Shown: one piece after another, positions 8,301-18,092 of the stretch | Layout: every line of letters starts with the position of its first letter | Position numbering within the stretch: position 1 is the stretch's first letter | Source of the DNA: Hyphochytrium catenoides | Lineage: Eukaryota > Sar > Hyphochytriomycetes > Hyphochytriales > Hyphochytriaceae | Length of the DNA stretch: 18,467 nt | Direction: 5' to 3' | Assembly (NCBI GenBank): GCA_900088475.1 | Contig: FLMG01000099.1 | Coordinates: forward strand, 1,410-19,876 | Notes under the pieces: model-generated | The model's database searches: none | Seen by the model: the letters and a program-made list of their open reading frames with translations, nothing else | Told to the model about the DNA's origin: nothing | Position numbers and translations under genes: made by a program

Positions 8301-11300
8301 GCTCCCTCTTGGGAGCTTCAGGCCCGATGGAGGGAAGGTCAAGAGGTAGGGGTGGCTCTCTTCTCTCTTGGCTCGTGCACCCTGCCAGAATGAGTGTCAT
8401 TCTTCCCCTTCTTGGCTCTTGCCGAACCAGTGTCACCCTTCTCCTTCTCTCCCTGGTTCGTGGCTTCGTTCTGCACCTTCTCTAACCCTCTGCGCAGGTG
8501 GAGTCCATTACTCCTCTTTCGACTATAGTCCAGCAGTTCACCGGAAGGATGTTTGACATGGCCACGTCGGAGGAGTTATTGCTCATGGCGCAGCTGGCAA
8601 CACGAGAGAAGAGCAGAAGCAGAAATAGACCGGTAACCCTAGGAAGACGTCGATAATCCATCCTGGTTGCTAACCCATTCCGTTTCACATTTCTAACTAT
8701 TCTCCACGCGCTATTCTATCGCGTTTACCCCTCTCCTCTAAGATCTTCCACTGCTGCTGCTCGTTTTTTTGATCTTCTGTGTTTCCACCAACTGCCGCTC
8801 TTTTTGCGCCTTTCTGCTTTTTCGTGGGTTCACTTGGAATAGCTCCCTAATATGTTCACTGGACGCTCAGCTTGTACGGGTCCCAGGAGCACAGGCTGCA
8901 GCTGCCCTAGGTTCGGCCATTGGCAACATAACCCAGGGAATAGCTTCTGGGGTACTCTAAAAAGCGCCTTTAGTCCCTCTTCTAGACTCCTTGCCATATA
9001 GTTTAGGGCCTCGCTCTATTATATTCAGACTCTTCACTTCTCACTTCTCTTGGCATTGTTGATGATCGGCTCGTTCTCTTGCTCCTACATAGATCAGCTG
9101 CTTCTCTTTCGACTCAGCATGTTAACCCCTACCGACATATACGACAACACAAGACCTTAAATCATTCTATTGAACCTCGCAGCACAGCCGAAACGAATCT
9201 GTACCAGCAATTATTGAGCAACTCTTTGCAGAAAGCTCTGGAGAACAACAAGAAGGTTTGCTATTAGCTGCCCCCTAGATCCTAGATGAAGTCCCGCCGT
9301 CTGCGCTCTTTATCCAAAGCTAAAATTGTTCTACTCTTGCCTCTCGCCGTCGTCTATGTTAGGCGGCGAGTACTTCTCTGGGACCGCTCCCCCAGGATAC
9401 CTCGTCTCCAGACTTGTCCTTGAGATGCTGACGATGGGTAAATGCAGTGATTAAGGGTTCTATGTGCCTCTACCTGTAGCCAGGGTACTTCTTTTGGTCT
9501 TTAACTCCTCCCTCACAATTTTATTTTCGATTTGGCTTTGTGTGGCTGTACGTTAAGCTTCTTCCCACTCGTAGAAGCTGTCCCCACAGAAACGTCTGAT
9601 CTTAGAGTGCTTCCCATCCTGCCTCCTCTTTACAGGTGATGCCAATGAAATTGGCTTGCTCTGGTCAGCCTTTGTAGTCCGCCTGCGCCAGCACTGGGAT
9701 GAAGCTCGAGATATCCCTAGAATGGTACGTCTGCTTAGAACAACAGCTTTGGCCACCCGAAAGAACGGAAACGAACAGAATGCCCACACAGTCCTTACAT
9801 AAGGGGGAAAGGGTTTAGGTATCAAAAGAGGGAAGTGCGAGGACAGAAGGTCCTGGCAGAAAAAGTGAGGTAGTGAGTAGATGATACATAGCAAGAGCCA
9901 GAAGAGGAGTATTCTCTTCCTTCTTCAAAAGCTCATTTGACTTACATGTTCCATGCATTCAGGGTTTTCATTCCACGAGGGATAAGAGTGCGACACCTCC
10001 CCATCCCTCTCTAGACACCTGCATCCTGCACCAAAAGCTCCAATTGCTGAACTGCTGCATCAACAGGTCATTTCCCTTGTCTCTCCCTATATATATACCT
10101 ATTTAGATATCAATTCTTCGATGGCCTCGGTGGCTCGTGTCCTCTCCCTAGATTAATTGTCGTCGGTCCACTCCTAATGCATATCCGTGGTATTAAGGTT
10201 TTGCGAATACTCTGTTGTCAAGCCTAGACTCTCAGCGCTGAGGATATATTTACAGAGCTACGTCTCTTCTCACGCTGTAATACCTGTCCCTCCATCTTCC
10301 TTCTTCCTGCGTTGTCTTCGCAGACGACGCCACTTGAGAAGGCAGCATTTGCTCGATTCAGAGTCGCAGCAGAAGTCAGCAGAAGAAAGGAAGGAAGACG
10401 AGGGCTGGGGAAGCTCGGACATTGATATAGACACCGACGAGGAAGAAGAAGACGAAGGAACAAAGGAGGGTCACATCGCGTCCTTCCCATCCTCTGCCTT
10501 GGATGGCGATGGAGGCAACGGGGAGAGAGGAGACCTCACGGACAATGACGGTGACAGTGAAGATGGTTTTTTTGATTCCGTTGAAAGTGCAACCTATCCA
10601 AAAGAGTCAGAAGAAGACACTTTCCGGACGCCCTCCTCGCCGCCTTTAGACGAGAGGAGGACCGAGGACAGTGTACTAGTGGATGAGAAGAGAAGATCAG
10701 AAGAGGGAGAAGGCATTCTCCATCCGCTTGAGGGAATATATGGCTTAGCTTCTGGCCGTCAAATATTCGTTCCCGTCACCCAGGAGCAGCTCCCTTTGAC
10801 TGAAGATATGATACATGAGCAGCAACAGGTGCTGGCAAGGTGAGAGAGCAACAGAGACAAGGTTGTAGATCGGGACCGAAGTAGGTGGTGTTGCTTATGG
10901 AGGAGGCCAGAGAACCGTGAGACTTATCCGTATCGCGTGATGAGAAGGGGACACAAGGATGAGAATATTGAGAATTGAAGGGATCAAAATATTTGAAATC
11001 TGCCCTTTATGGATGAGGGTACGGCTCTGCACCTGGGAGGAGATGGACGTGTCAACGGCTGTGCTTGACCCGACGCATCTTTGTCTATATAGTCTTGGTG
11101 CGAGCACTGAAGGTTCTAAAATCCGTCAGCAGCTGCAGACAGCGTCACTCATTTCAGATATGCAGGCATTCAAGGTGAGGGAGATGCATCAAAGAGCTGT
11201 CAGCTTAATGTGACACTTCAGAGACAGAGCAATATTCCTTTGAAATCACAGACTGACTTCTTTCCAAATAAGGCTGCAAACCCCGGAGCCGTCCTAGCCG

Positions 11301-13137
11301 ACTTTGTGCGTTGGCACTCTCCTCGAGACTTTGTCTCAGTGGAGACAGAGGGGCAGGCAGAAATGACCGCAGCTTGGGAGAGCCATAGCAGATCTCTTGA
11401 AGAGGATGGAACGCAATGGTTCTTCCCAGGGATTGGAGTCCTTAGCAGAAGGATGAGAGATGAATCAGAAGGTGGTGCAAGCTACTCTGCCTTTCTCCGC
11501 CAGAGCGACAGGCAACGTCCACGCACAGGCGTGCACTTCCCAGCTCTTTTATGTATTTTCCTATTTTCAGGACTTATCCTTCGTGAGCAAGGGAGTCATA
11601 GTTACTATCTCTATCTAGCTCTGGTCGTAGAAGCTCTCCAGTTATCCTTCCTTGCATGATGACCTTTCCATGATTTTTCTCTGCAGAGGTCGGAGGAGAA
11701 GGTTCAACGAATCTTTGGCGAACTTGCTGGCGGACGGCCGTGCCACTACCATCAGAAAGGCAGAGAGCACTGTTTGATGCATCTAGAGAGGCGGAGAAGG
11801 TCCTATAATTCCTTCTCTTTTCTCGCTCATGCTTCTTTTTCTATCTCAAAGCTTGAGTGGAGTCATTCTCAAAGAATACTCTTGAAACTTGGCGAAGATT
11901 GCTTGTCAGGCTCGTTCCCTCTCTCTCACTGTCTCTCTAGGCTTAGTGAGCAGTTCTATCGTGGACGCGACGGTGGAACTAACCTGTATCTGTCCTTACT
12001 GGCCTTGTCGCTGTCACAGGTTCTTCACTATCTTGAAACGATATCCGTCGTGGAGTTGCTTCCCCAGGTGAGTCCCGCTATTCTTCATCATCTTGCGCCC
12101 TCCCTAAATTTTGCTGCATAATCTCTGCTGCGTTCCGCTCTTTTTCTGCCCCTAGCTTCTTTGCACGCTGTACTCCACCTCGTTCTTTGTACTTTCGCAT
12201 GCAGAGACACCGGCGCTTTCTCTTCCCGCTGTGCAAAGCTCTCTGAAGCATCTACGGAACCAGGCCAAAGAGGCCATCCGGTATCTCAGGGCTCCAGAAA
12301 GGACAAGCAGCGCATCAAACCTCATGGTACCACAAAGCAGAGCCCTCACTTCTCTGCCTTGCTCCTTTTCTCTTGCCTTCATACTTTCTCCTCATGATGC
12401 AGTCCAAGTATAACATTACTATCTAACCCGTTGCCTTGCTACCCGTACCTTCTACTCTTCCTCTTGGCAATTCCTGGGGTTTAGGATCTCTTTGATGATT
12501 GCAGCCAGTTCTGTACCGGGTTGATGAGAGTTGAGACACAACTCAGCAAAGGCACTGCTCTTCTGCATAAGCTTCCTTATCAGGTATTTCCCCAACGCAC
12601 TCTGGTAGTGTTGGCTCCTTCCTGCACCCAAATCGCCTTGTTTGAGCTATCTTTAAGCACTGTAGATTCCGCAACGTGTCCACATCTACCTTAATATGGA
12701 GTGTCGGTGTACGGGTCGGTGTCTTAACGCAGTTTCTGTCTTCTATGGTGGCCCGTCACATCCCCTTGTAGATGGATCTTGTCTCGCGTGTGGTAGGAAC
12801 CGATGCGAAGTCAGTCGGCGTACCTGCACAAGACGAGCGGAAGGCCATTTTGCAGCTCCTTCTCGATAAGAAGGCAGATCAGATTTCCAATGACTCGCCG
12901 GAAGTCGGAAGGAGAGAAGGCAGTCAAGAGCAAAACGTAAAGAAAAGTGAAGGAGAGGAAGAAGAGGAAGTTCAGTTTCCTAAAGCTTCCAAGAGAGAGT
13001 ATGTTCTCCGAAGCATTGAGCCTCGTCCTTTCCACCACGACACTTTTTCGTTGCTGCCAATCGTCTCCCGTCTTTATGCTTGCTTTGACGACGACATTGT
13101 GAGATTTGCTCTGGCTCTTGGGTCTGCTGAATTCTAA
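5388..13137 (+). CDS. RAB3GAP1: Rab3 GTPase-activating protein catalytic subunit, 21 exons
   Basis: Catalytic half of the Rab3GAP complex, which speeds GTP hydrolysis by Rab3-type GTPases and, with RAB3GAP2, activates Rab18. It acts on the cytosolic face of membranes. Proposed exons: 5388-5514, 5902-6080, 6331-6582, 6833-7000, 7278-7337, 7621-7695, 7759-7884, 8202-8345, 8498-8632, 8871-8951, 9118-9255, 9590-9724, 9963-10066, 10324-10839, 11093-11174, 11273-11474, 11687-11799, 12020-12067, 12156-12326, 12485-12583, 12772-13137 (about 1106 residues; human 981). Landmarks matching the human protein: DYTNATEWEVFVSKLEDL (residue 14 on), HHWFGVSFFLVIS, NLLLSSL, YLSGLIDFFK, DPLASVEL, ILHQKLQLLNCCI, FVPVTQEQLPLTEDM, ADFVRWHSPRDF, LFDASREAEK, VLHYLE and the C-terminal YVLRSIEPRPF. 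The start fits the human N-terminus. Least certain are the 7696-7758 intron and the exon end at 11474 (11471 is also possible). Confidence 0.95.
7403..7630 (-). other. Protein-like antisense frame in RAB3GAP1 intron 5
   Basis: Seventy-five codons are open on the minus strand, almost all inside intron 5 (7338-7620). The frame begins at a TTG, not an ATG. Composition is mixed and protein-like, with low bias, for example RTWLLVGRLPESFEFVTG and EVLRETHELAMDKR. LLxxLPESFExxVT faintly recalls gag segments of copia-type retroelements, but that resemblance is weak. It may be a transposon scrap or chance. Confidence 0.15.
7963..8172 (+). other. Protein-like sense frame in RAB3GAP1 intron 7
   Basis: Sixty-nine codons are open on the plus strand inside intron 7 (7885-8201), starting at a GTG. 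The residues look protein-like (AGILTAIRNAKKMRDSIIEE, then SYDTMIKGC and LKQWQTRYKKD). The surrounding intron is purine-rich, unlike its neighbours. The RAB3GAP1 alignment flows directly from the exon ending at 7884 to the exon starting at 8202, so no extra residues are needed here. It may be an alternative exon, an old insertion or chance. Confidence 0.15.
10757..11799 (+). other. Conserved catalytic region of RAB3GAP1
   Basis: This span covers the end of exon 14 to exon 17, the best conserved part of the family. It opens with FVPVTQEQLPLTEDM, followed by ASLISDMQAFK, then AANPG...DFVRWHSPRDF, then VLSRRMR, and ends with QRALFDASREAEK. Counting back from the human C-terminus from memory, the arginine shown to be essential in the human protein (Arg728, in ELSARMK) aligns with the second Arg of LSRRM, encoded by AGG at 11450-11452 (about residue 834). 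Just upstream, exon 14 (10324-10839) encodes a long acidic Ser/Glu/Asp-rich stretch. It includes DSEDGFFDSVES, matching the human DSEEEFFECLSD motif, and is about 100 residues of likely disorder. Confidence 0.8.
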
Positions 13138-14607
13138 AAGAGGCGAGAAAGGAGGACTTTTATTATACTTTAATGATGGACAACCTAGGTCTCCCCAAGT
13201 GGGCGAGGTTTCTAGTAGATAAGGATCACTTTCGGAATTGTCTCTCTGTCCTCGTCTCTTCCCTGATAGAGATATTCGTGGCTTACTGTTTCAAGACCAG
13301 AAGCTCTAGGGCGTCTCGTTGGCAATTACACCTACATCTATTCTCTCTTCTGTCCTCTCAACAATTCTCGACGCAGCTAGACAGCAACACTTCTCGCGGT
13401 GACGGCGATAGTTTGGATGTAACAGCGTAACAGGAGGAAATCGCTGGGTTCATAGCGGTGAGCTTGCAAAGGATCATTCTACTTATAGTGGGGAGCTCCT
13501 TGCAACAAACAAAGACGACAACTAATCTCAGGCCAGTGGCCCCAGCTGCGGGTTGTGGGCCTACATACGGCACAAGCCTACTCAAGAAGGCAGAAATGAT
13601 CATGACTGCAGCGCTCTCATACATCCCTTGGTGGTTCCTCTTGCTGCGACACTGCCAGGCTTCAGCCTCGTTAGAAACATGAGAAGGTGCGCCTCGTGGC
13701 GATGATGAGGTATGGCGCCCGTCCCTGACGTACAGTAAACCTACTTTAGATCGTGACCGAGGAGCTGGCACTCACTGTCCATATGTTAATCCTTAGGAGG
13801 ATGAAATGAAGGATCGAAGTCGTCTCCCTGACGCACCTATGGGGCCATTATCCAGAGTTAGAGTCATCGGCTCATTCATGCGCTATCAAACCCAGTAAAC
13901 ACAATGTCCGTATATCATTATGTGCTGCTTTCGTCAGATGAATCATCTCAGTAGCCGAGACAGAGGGAGATGAGGCGGTTCTTCGCTTGTCTCATAAAGG
14001 CAAGCTGCTGCAGACAAGATTGGTGGGGTTACTACCATCATCATGAGCTGGGTACTATAGCAACCTCAGAAGAAGAGGCTCCCATCAACGCGGCAACCGC
14101 CCCGCTATGATGTGGTGCGCAGCAGGAGGACTTGAGAACTGAAGCAGGGACGCTTTACGGTACCATTGGGTCTCTCGCGCAGTAACACTTTCATCTACCG
14201 AACGGTCGCCGTCACAGCGATGCAATCACAGCCGTGGTACGAGTAGGTAGCGCTTATTATAGCGCGTTTCCTCCTTTTTTTTTCTTTCCGCCTTACTTCT
14301 GATCGTTACTTTGTACGTCAAAGTCGTGGGCAGGTAAAAAAGAGCTCTCATAGCGTAAAGCGATAAGCAAAGGCGCATCGCAGGAGTATCAACATGGCTT
14401 TTGCATTTCCAGGTGATTGTGAGTCTGAGGAGATCTTCCTCTTCGCGGTTGTTGATGGGTTGGCGATCATGGATCAGCATATACGACGCCAAGAAGCTGG
14501 TTCTTTATCAACGTATATTGAATGAATCTGAAGCTGTGAGATAGAGAGATGAGGCTACATGGTGGCGGTTGTGGGAGAAGGATGTCCTTGTAGGCGGCGG
14601 CGGGATG
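13138..14607. other. Spacer between convergent genes (both 3' regions)
   Basis: This segment lies between the stop codons of RAB3GAP1 (+) and the leucine-rich-repeat gene (-), so it must hold both 3' untranslated regions. No AATAAA signal stands out. Open frames at 13173-13430 (+), 13358-13771 (-, GTG start) and 14226-14492 (-) have no recognisable domain and no supporting splice pattern. I read them as chance. Composition is more balanced than in the rest of the window. Confidence 0.5.
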
Positions 14608-16952
14608 TCATGCTGTGGTAGGGTTATATATCAGGAGAAGGGGAGGGAAATTCAACTCTCGACGGACAGCAAGAATCTCTGCATCAAGCGCGGCAAGCTC
14701 CGCTCCATTCTGCTGCTGCTGCTGCTGGGAGTGGACAGGCTGGTTGGGCGTTCCGGCAAGGAGAAGGTTGGATGGCGAAATGTTGAGGCGGCGAATGGAC
14801 GTGTTTCCCGTCACCCACCAGCGACAAGCTTCATCGAGTTCTAACATCGAAAGAGCGGAGAGAGAGTCTTTAGCTGCTGTGTCTGCCTGCTGATGAGTTC
14901 CTTTCTCTCCTTTCTCCTTCTCCCTATCGCGGTCCTTGTCCTTCTTTCCACCGCCCTTTTGAGGGGATAATGAAGCCGGCGCCGTGGCTGGCTGCGGTTA
15001 CCGCAGAAGAGGTTGCGGGAGAGGTGAAAGAGAAGATCAACAGAGACAAAGGTTAGACAGGTTGGCTGGCACTTCGGGCCTCGAAGGGTCTGAGGTAGGA
15101 TGGAAAGGTAGGTTGTATTCAGCGTGCAAGATGGGAGGAGAAGAGTGAAAGATGATTGACCAAACATATAACGAAGCTACAACGGGAACCCACTGACGAG
15201 AGACGATAAGAAGTCCTCTTTCTCCTGGCAGGGACACTAAGCCCCAGTAGTAGCACTCGCTACCAGACAGAGCGAAGGCGAGAGAGAGTGCGAAAATATC
15301 TCAAGGAACACAGCCCAGACGAGATCGAGATAAAGAAGCCACTCATCGCTTCCCAACCTGGTGAGCCGCAGACTTGCGCAGTTTCACGACTCCTGCCTCC
15401 AACCGGCGCTCCGCCTCCGAGTCTGCCAGCTCGTACCTGGTAAAGGTATCTCTGCAATATTTGCGTATGCTGAGGAAAAAAGAAGGAACGCAAGGCCGAC
15501 GGTCAGGCTGAATAACTCTTCGTTGTTGCTCACTACGTTCTTTTCTCCGCTACTCTTTCTGTTTGGTATCAGTCTCTCCGCCTCAACTTGTCTCAGTTCA
15601 AACGAGGATGAAAGCTTCTCTTCATTGCCATTTCCTGCTTCTCTCGATTGCCCAATTGTATGTCGGCATCCAAATGTCTAACGCAAGACAGAGCTCTCTC
15701 GCTTTCTCCACATCCTTCGTCCTGCCGCCGCGTGTTCCCGTCTTCAGTGTATCTGGGTGCTTTGCCGTCCCCAAAGGCGTTTCCCCCTGTCCATCTCCCA
15801 TTCTTCTCTCTGCACCTACCTGGGAGTGATGGTGATTCTGTTAGCGGCAAGAGAGAGGTCTGCTAGCGTTGAGTTTTCTCTGAGAGAGGTAAGGAGAGCA
15901 CGGAATCCTCGTCCCGTGATGTTGTTCCCATATAGATTCAAGGTCTGGAGCCTGGAGTTGTTCCTCAACAGGGAGGCGACGCTAGCGGCGCCTGAGGTAG
16001 AGGAAATAGATTGACGAATGGGTGAGACTATGACAGCAGGTAAAAGGTTTAGAAGGAGAGACATGGCGGCCACCAGCAGAACAGGGTTGAGAGGAGATGC
16101 ACTGCAATAGCAGGACCCAAGAGGAAGGGGTACAGCTAGAGAGCAGAGAGGCATCCCAAGAAGGGGATGACGAGTTGTACGGAGAGAAAGTGTGAGTGGA
16201 ACAGTTGACTGCAGCATGCACAGAGTCCAGGAAGCAGACAGCACCTTCGTCATCTATGGCTATGCTCCTAAGGCTGAGAGATAGAAGCTTGGAGCCGCTA
16301 TCCAAGAGCGGCAAGAACCTAAGGTAAGGAAGAGATGTGAGGCAAGGGCTATAATAGAGAGGAGAGAATGGTATAAGTCAATGAAGTCGAGCACTAGACA
16401 AACCAAACTCTTCGAGCTGCTTAGACCTAGAGAGAGGGCAGGCGACGAGCTTCGTTCAGAGTGGAAGAGGAAGGAGAGCGATAAACAGATACTCTTAAGA
16501 AGCCTGAGAGGCTCGTAGAGGATAGTTAGTCAATAGAAGCGAGGCCGTGGGAGTAGCGCTATGCACACGCTCACAAAGACGATGGCGGCCAGGAAGCAGC
16601 ACCACAGATGAGAACAAATCTCACAGCAAAGTATGGGAGGAGTAAGGCGTGTATAGGCGACGGAGAGGAGCAAGGTCAGAGAAGGAGATGAAGTAGGAGA
16701 CCCGGCGACGCACCACTTTTTTGCGCTTATTGTTTCCTGAGATACAGAGGAAGAGAGAGCAGGAGAGGGGGAGACGGAAGTCCAATCAAGAGAGAGATGC
16801 TCTACGGTCGAGGAAGGAAGAGAATCCACCAGGAGCTTCGCTTGGTCCTCGCTCAGCTGCGTGTTCAGGATCCTGAAGGTGGAGGCGGAGGGTGTCACGC
16901 TTACTAACTTGGCTCTGTGGTCTATCTTCTCACTCTCCCCGTAATCCTTCAT
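14608..16952 (-). CDS. Leucine-rich-repeat protein, ribonuclease-inhibitor type, 5 exons
   Basis: Exons on the minus strand: 16952-16714, 16318-16245, 15991-15820, 15469-15358, 14991-14608 (stop TGA). All four junctions keep frame, giving about 326 residues. Joining at the GTGCTG donor (16244) makes two perfect 28-residue repeats starting LLSLSLRSIAIDDEGAASVA and LQTLNLYGNNITGRGFRALL (residues 91-146). A third starts LADLSLAANRIT. An earlier one ends VEHLSLDW (about 50-57), followed by a longer-than-usual loop. Then come a charged helical part (ELADSEAERRLEAGVVKL), a Lys/Asp/Glu-rich linker (GKKDKDRDREKEKGEK), another repeat-like strand (TSIRRLNIS) and six glutamines. Such proteins usually bind other proteins; the partner is unknown. 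The ATG at 16952 follows an in-frame TAG directly, so it is either the start or the edge of an internal exon (see the upstream exons). Confidence 0.75.
14710..14727. repeat. (CTG)6 trinucleotide repeat
   Basis: Six CTG units on the plus strand encode the six glutamines (CAG on the minus strand) of the leucine-rich-repeat protein, about residues 287-292. They lie between the last repeat strand and the C-terminal helix. Tracts like this are prone to length change between strains. Confidence 0.95.
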
Positions 16953-17445
16953 CTAGAGCTCTGCTATCGCTCACTCTCCTCTTTACACAGTTGCCGACTT
17001 CTCCGATGCTGCCTTTGTCCCTTCTCCGTTAATTCCACTGCCATGTCCTCCTACTGCTCTCTTTCTCTTGCTTAGTTGGTCACCTCTTTGGCTCTTGGTT
17101 ACCTGAGAGTGTGTGCTCCATGGCAGACGGAGAGTGTGCGGGTGAGCGAGAAGAGAGACGGTGTGTCAATGAGATGATGAGACAGAGTTATCGTGCGACG
17201 AAGTGGCTTTTGGGCCCCGGAGTTGTCTCTTTTCTCTCCTTCTCCGGCGGTGCTACGAGCGGCTTTAAAGTGAGAGCCAGAAGCGTGAGGAGAGGGCACG
17301 AAGGCGAGGGTTCGAAGAACAGACCAGCGGGAGAAAGAAGAGTGAACAGTCTGAGAAGCAACTTTTGGACCTAGAGGACCTCAAAACTGAAGAGGAGGGA
17401 GTCACAGGTTGATGGCAGCAGGGAGAAGGGGGCAGTGCCTCTTAC
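16953..17445. other. Unresolved stretch between LRR exons
   Basis: If 17446-17577 belongs to the leucine-rich-repeat gene, this is intron, possibly with one more small exon. A pyrimidine-rich acceptor (CTCCTCTTCAG) lies at about 17397-17387 on the minus strand. The frame after it (ILRSSRSKSC...) is open for about 40 codons but not convincing as protein. No clean join to the exon at 16952 could be chosen, because several AGs within 16900-16952 would all keep some frame. Confidence 0.35.
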
Positions 17446-17577
17446 TCTTCACTGGCGCCGGATGGTGCGTCTCTCTCAGTGCAGGATGAGGGCAAACACC
17501 CAGTGCGCGGCAGTGTGCGCTGAAGAGTTTAAGGAAGTCGTCGGCCCCCGAGGCGATCTCTCCCGCAAGCGGGCTCC
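17446..17577 (-). CDS. Probable second coding exon of the LRR gene
   Basis: On the minus strand the acceptor CTGTGCAG precedes 17577. Reading in the phase set by the exon at 18092-18011 gives SPLAGEIASGADDFLKLFSA then HCRALGVCPHPALRE, clearly protein-like. The exon can end at 17446, before a good donor (GTAAGA), or at 17500, before GTGTTT. The pattern 'F..xYxxxCxxLGVxPxPxxL' is a common opening of ribonuclease-inhibitor-type leucine-rich-repeat proteins; human LRRC45 starts in a similar way. This, together with strand and distance, suggests that it is the N-terminus of the downstream gene. The alternative is a separate small protein: the frame stays open to a TGA near 17410. Confidence 0.45.
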
Positions 17578-18010
17578 CTGCACAGCAGCGTCACAGCGGC
17601 CGAAGGATCTTTAGGTGTCCGCCTTTCTGAACTCTGCGGCCCCCCTCACCTTTCTCTCCTGCTTGTGACTTTCTCTCTCCCACTCCCTTGGCTCCTGCTT
17701 GTTCTGTCTCTTCAGGTATCTGCTCTCCCTACTCTCTGTTGAGAGATAATTGCGTGCATCTCTCTTCTCCTCTCCCCATCGCGACTCCAACATGCGCCCT
17801 TCCCGCCTCCACTGTCTGCCCGCCGCCATCCCTCTGCTCCCAGCAACCTGGCACCTCCTATGGATCAACCTCTCTCTCTCTCTCTGGCTTTCTTCTGTCT
17901 CTCTCCTCTTCTTCTCTCCTCTCCCCGCCTTCATTATCTCCCCTCTCCTTTTTGCATCCTCTCTCTGCACTCCTACTCTTCGGTTGGTTTTCCCTGCTAC
18001 TGCCTCTCAC
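17578..18010 (-). other. Probable first LRR intron with inverted strand bias
   Basis: The stretch lies between two frame-compatible exons, donor G|GTGAGA at 18010 and acceptor CTGTGCAG ending at 17578. Most of it is CT-rich on the plus strand, including (TC)n at 17871-17885. It is therefore purine-rich in the direction of the proposed transcript, the opposite of the other introns here. Long open frames on either strand (for example 17611-17970 minus, mostly Arg and Glu) come from this bias and are not genes. Confidence 0.4.
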
Positions 18011-18092
18011 CTGTCACTATCTCCTCCAAGTGAGCCGCGCTGCCGGCCTGCTGCTCGTTCCTGTGATAGTCCCACAAGCTGACCACCGCCAT
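18011..18092 (-). CDS. Probable first coding exon of the LRR gene
   Basis: An ATG at 18092-18090, in the setting GTGAAGATGGCGG (A at -3, G at +4), opens a 27-codon frame that reads MAVVSLWDYHRNEQQAGSAA and then HLEEIVT. It ends at a good donor (ACAG|GTGAGA) in phase 1. The next exon at 17577 starts in the matching phase, so the join yields EEIVTG-SPLAGEI. Composition is protein-like, unlike the surrounding CT-rich sequence. I do not recognise the segment. Assignment to the leucine-rich-repeat gene is inference from strand, phase and neighbourhood. Confidence 0.42.

Noticed and set aside
13358-13771. 137-codon frame on the minus strand in the 3' spacer
   Set aside because: It starts at GTG, has no recognisable motif, overlaps other open frames and lies downstream of the LRR stop codon.
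14100-14150. Box C/D snoRNA-like motifs (ATGATGT and CTGA)
   Set aside because: The spacing is only about 40 bases, the C box is imperfect and no terminal stem is seen.
15593-15850. 85-codon frame on the minus strand inside an LRR intron
   Set aside because: It overlaps a solid splice donor (AG|GTAGGT at 15819) and has no family resemblance. It is read as intron.
17304-17316. GGTTCGAAG string resembling a tRNA T-arm
   Set aside because: It is an isolated match with no other tRNA features nearby.
17611-17970. 119-codon Arg/Glu-rich frame on the minus strand and the overlapping CT-rich plus-strand frames
   Set aside because: Both are produced by GA/CT low complexity. The stretch fits better as an intron between two frame-compatible exons.
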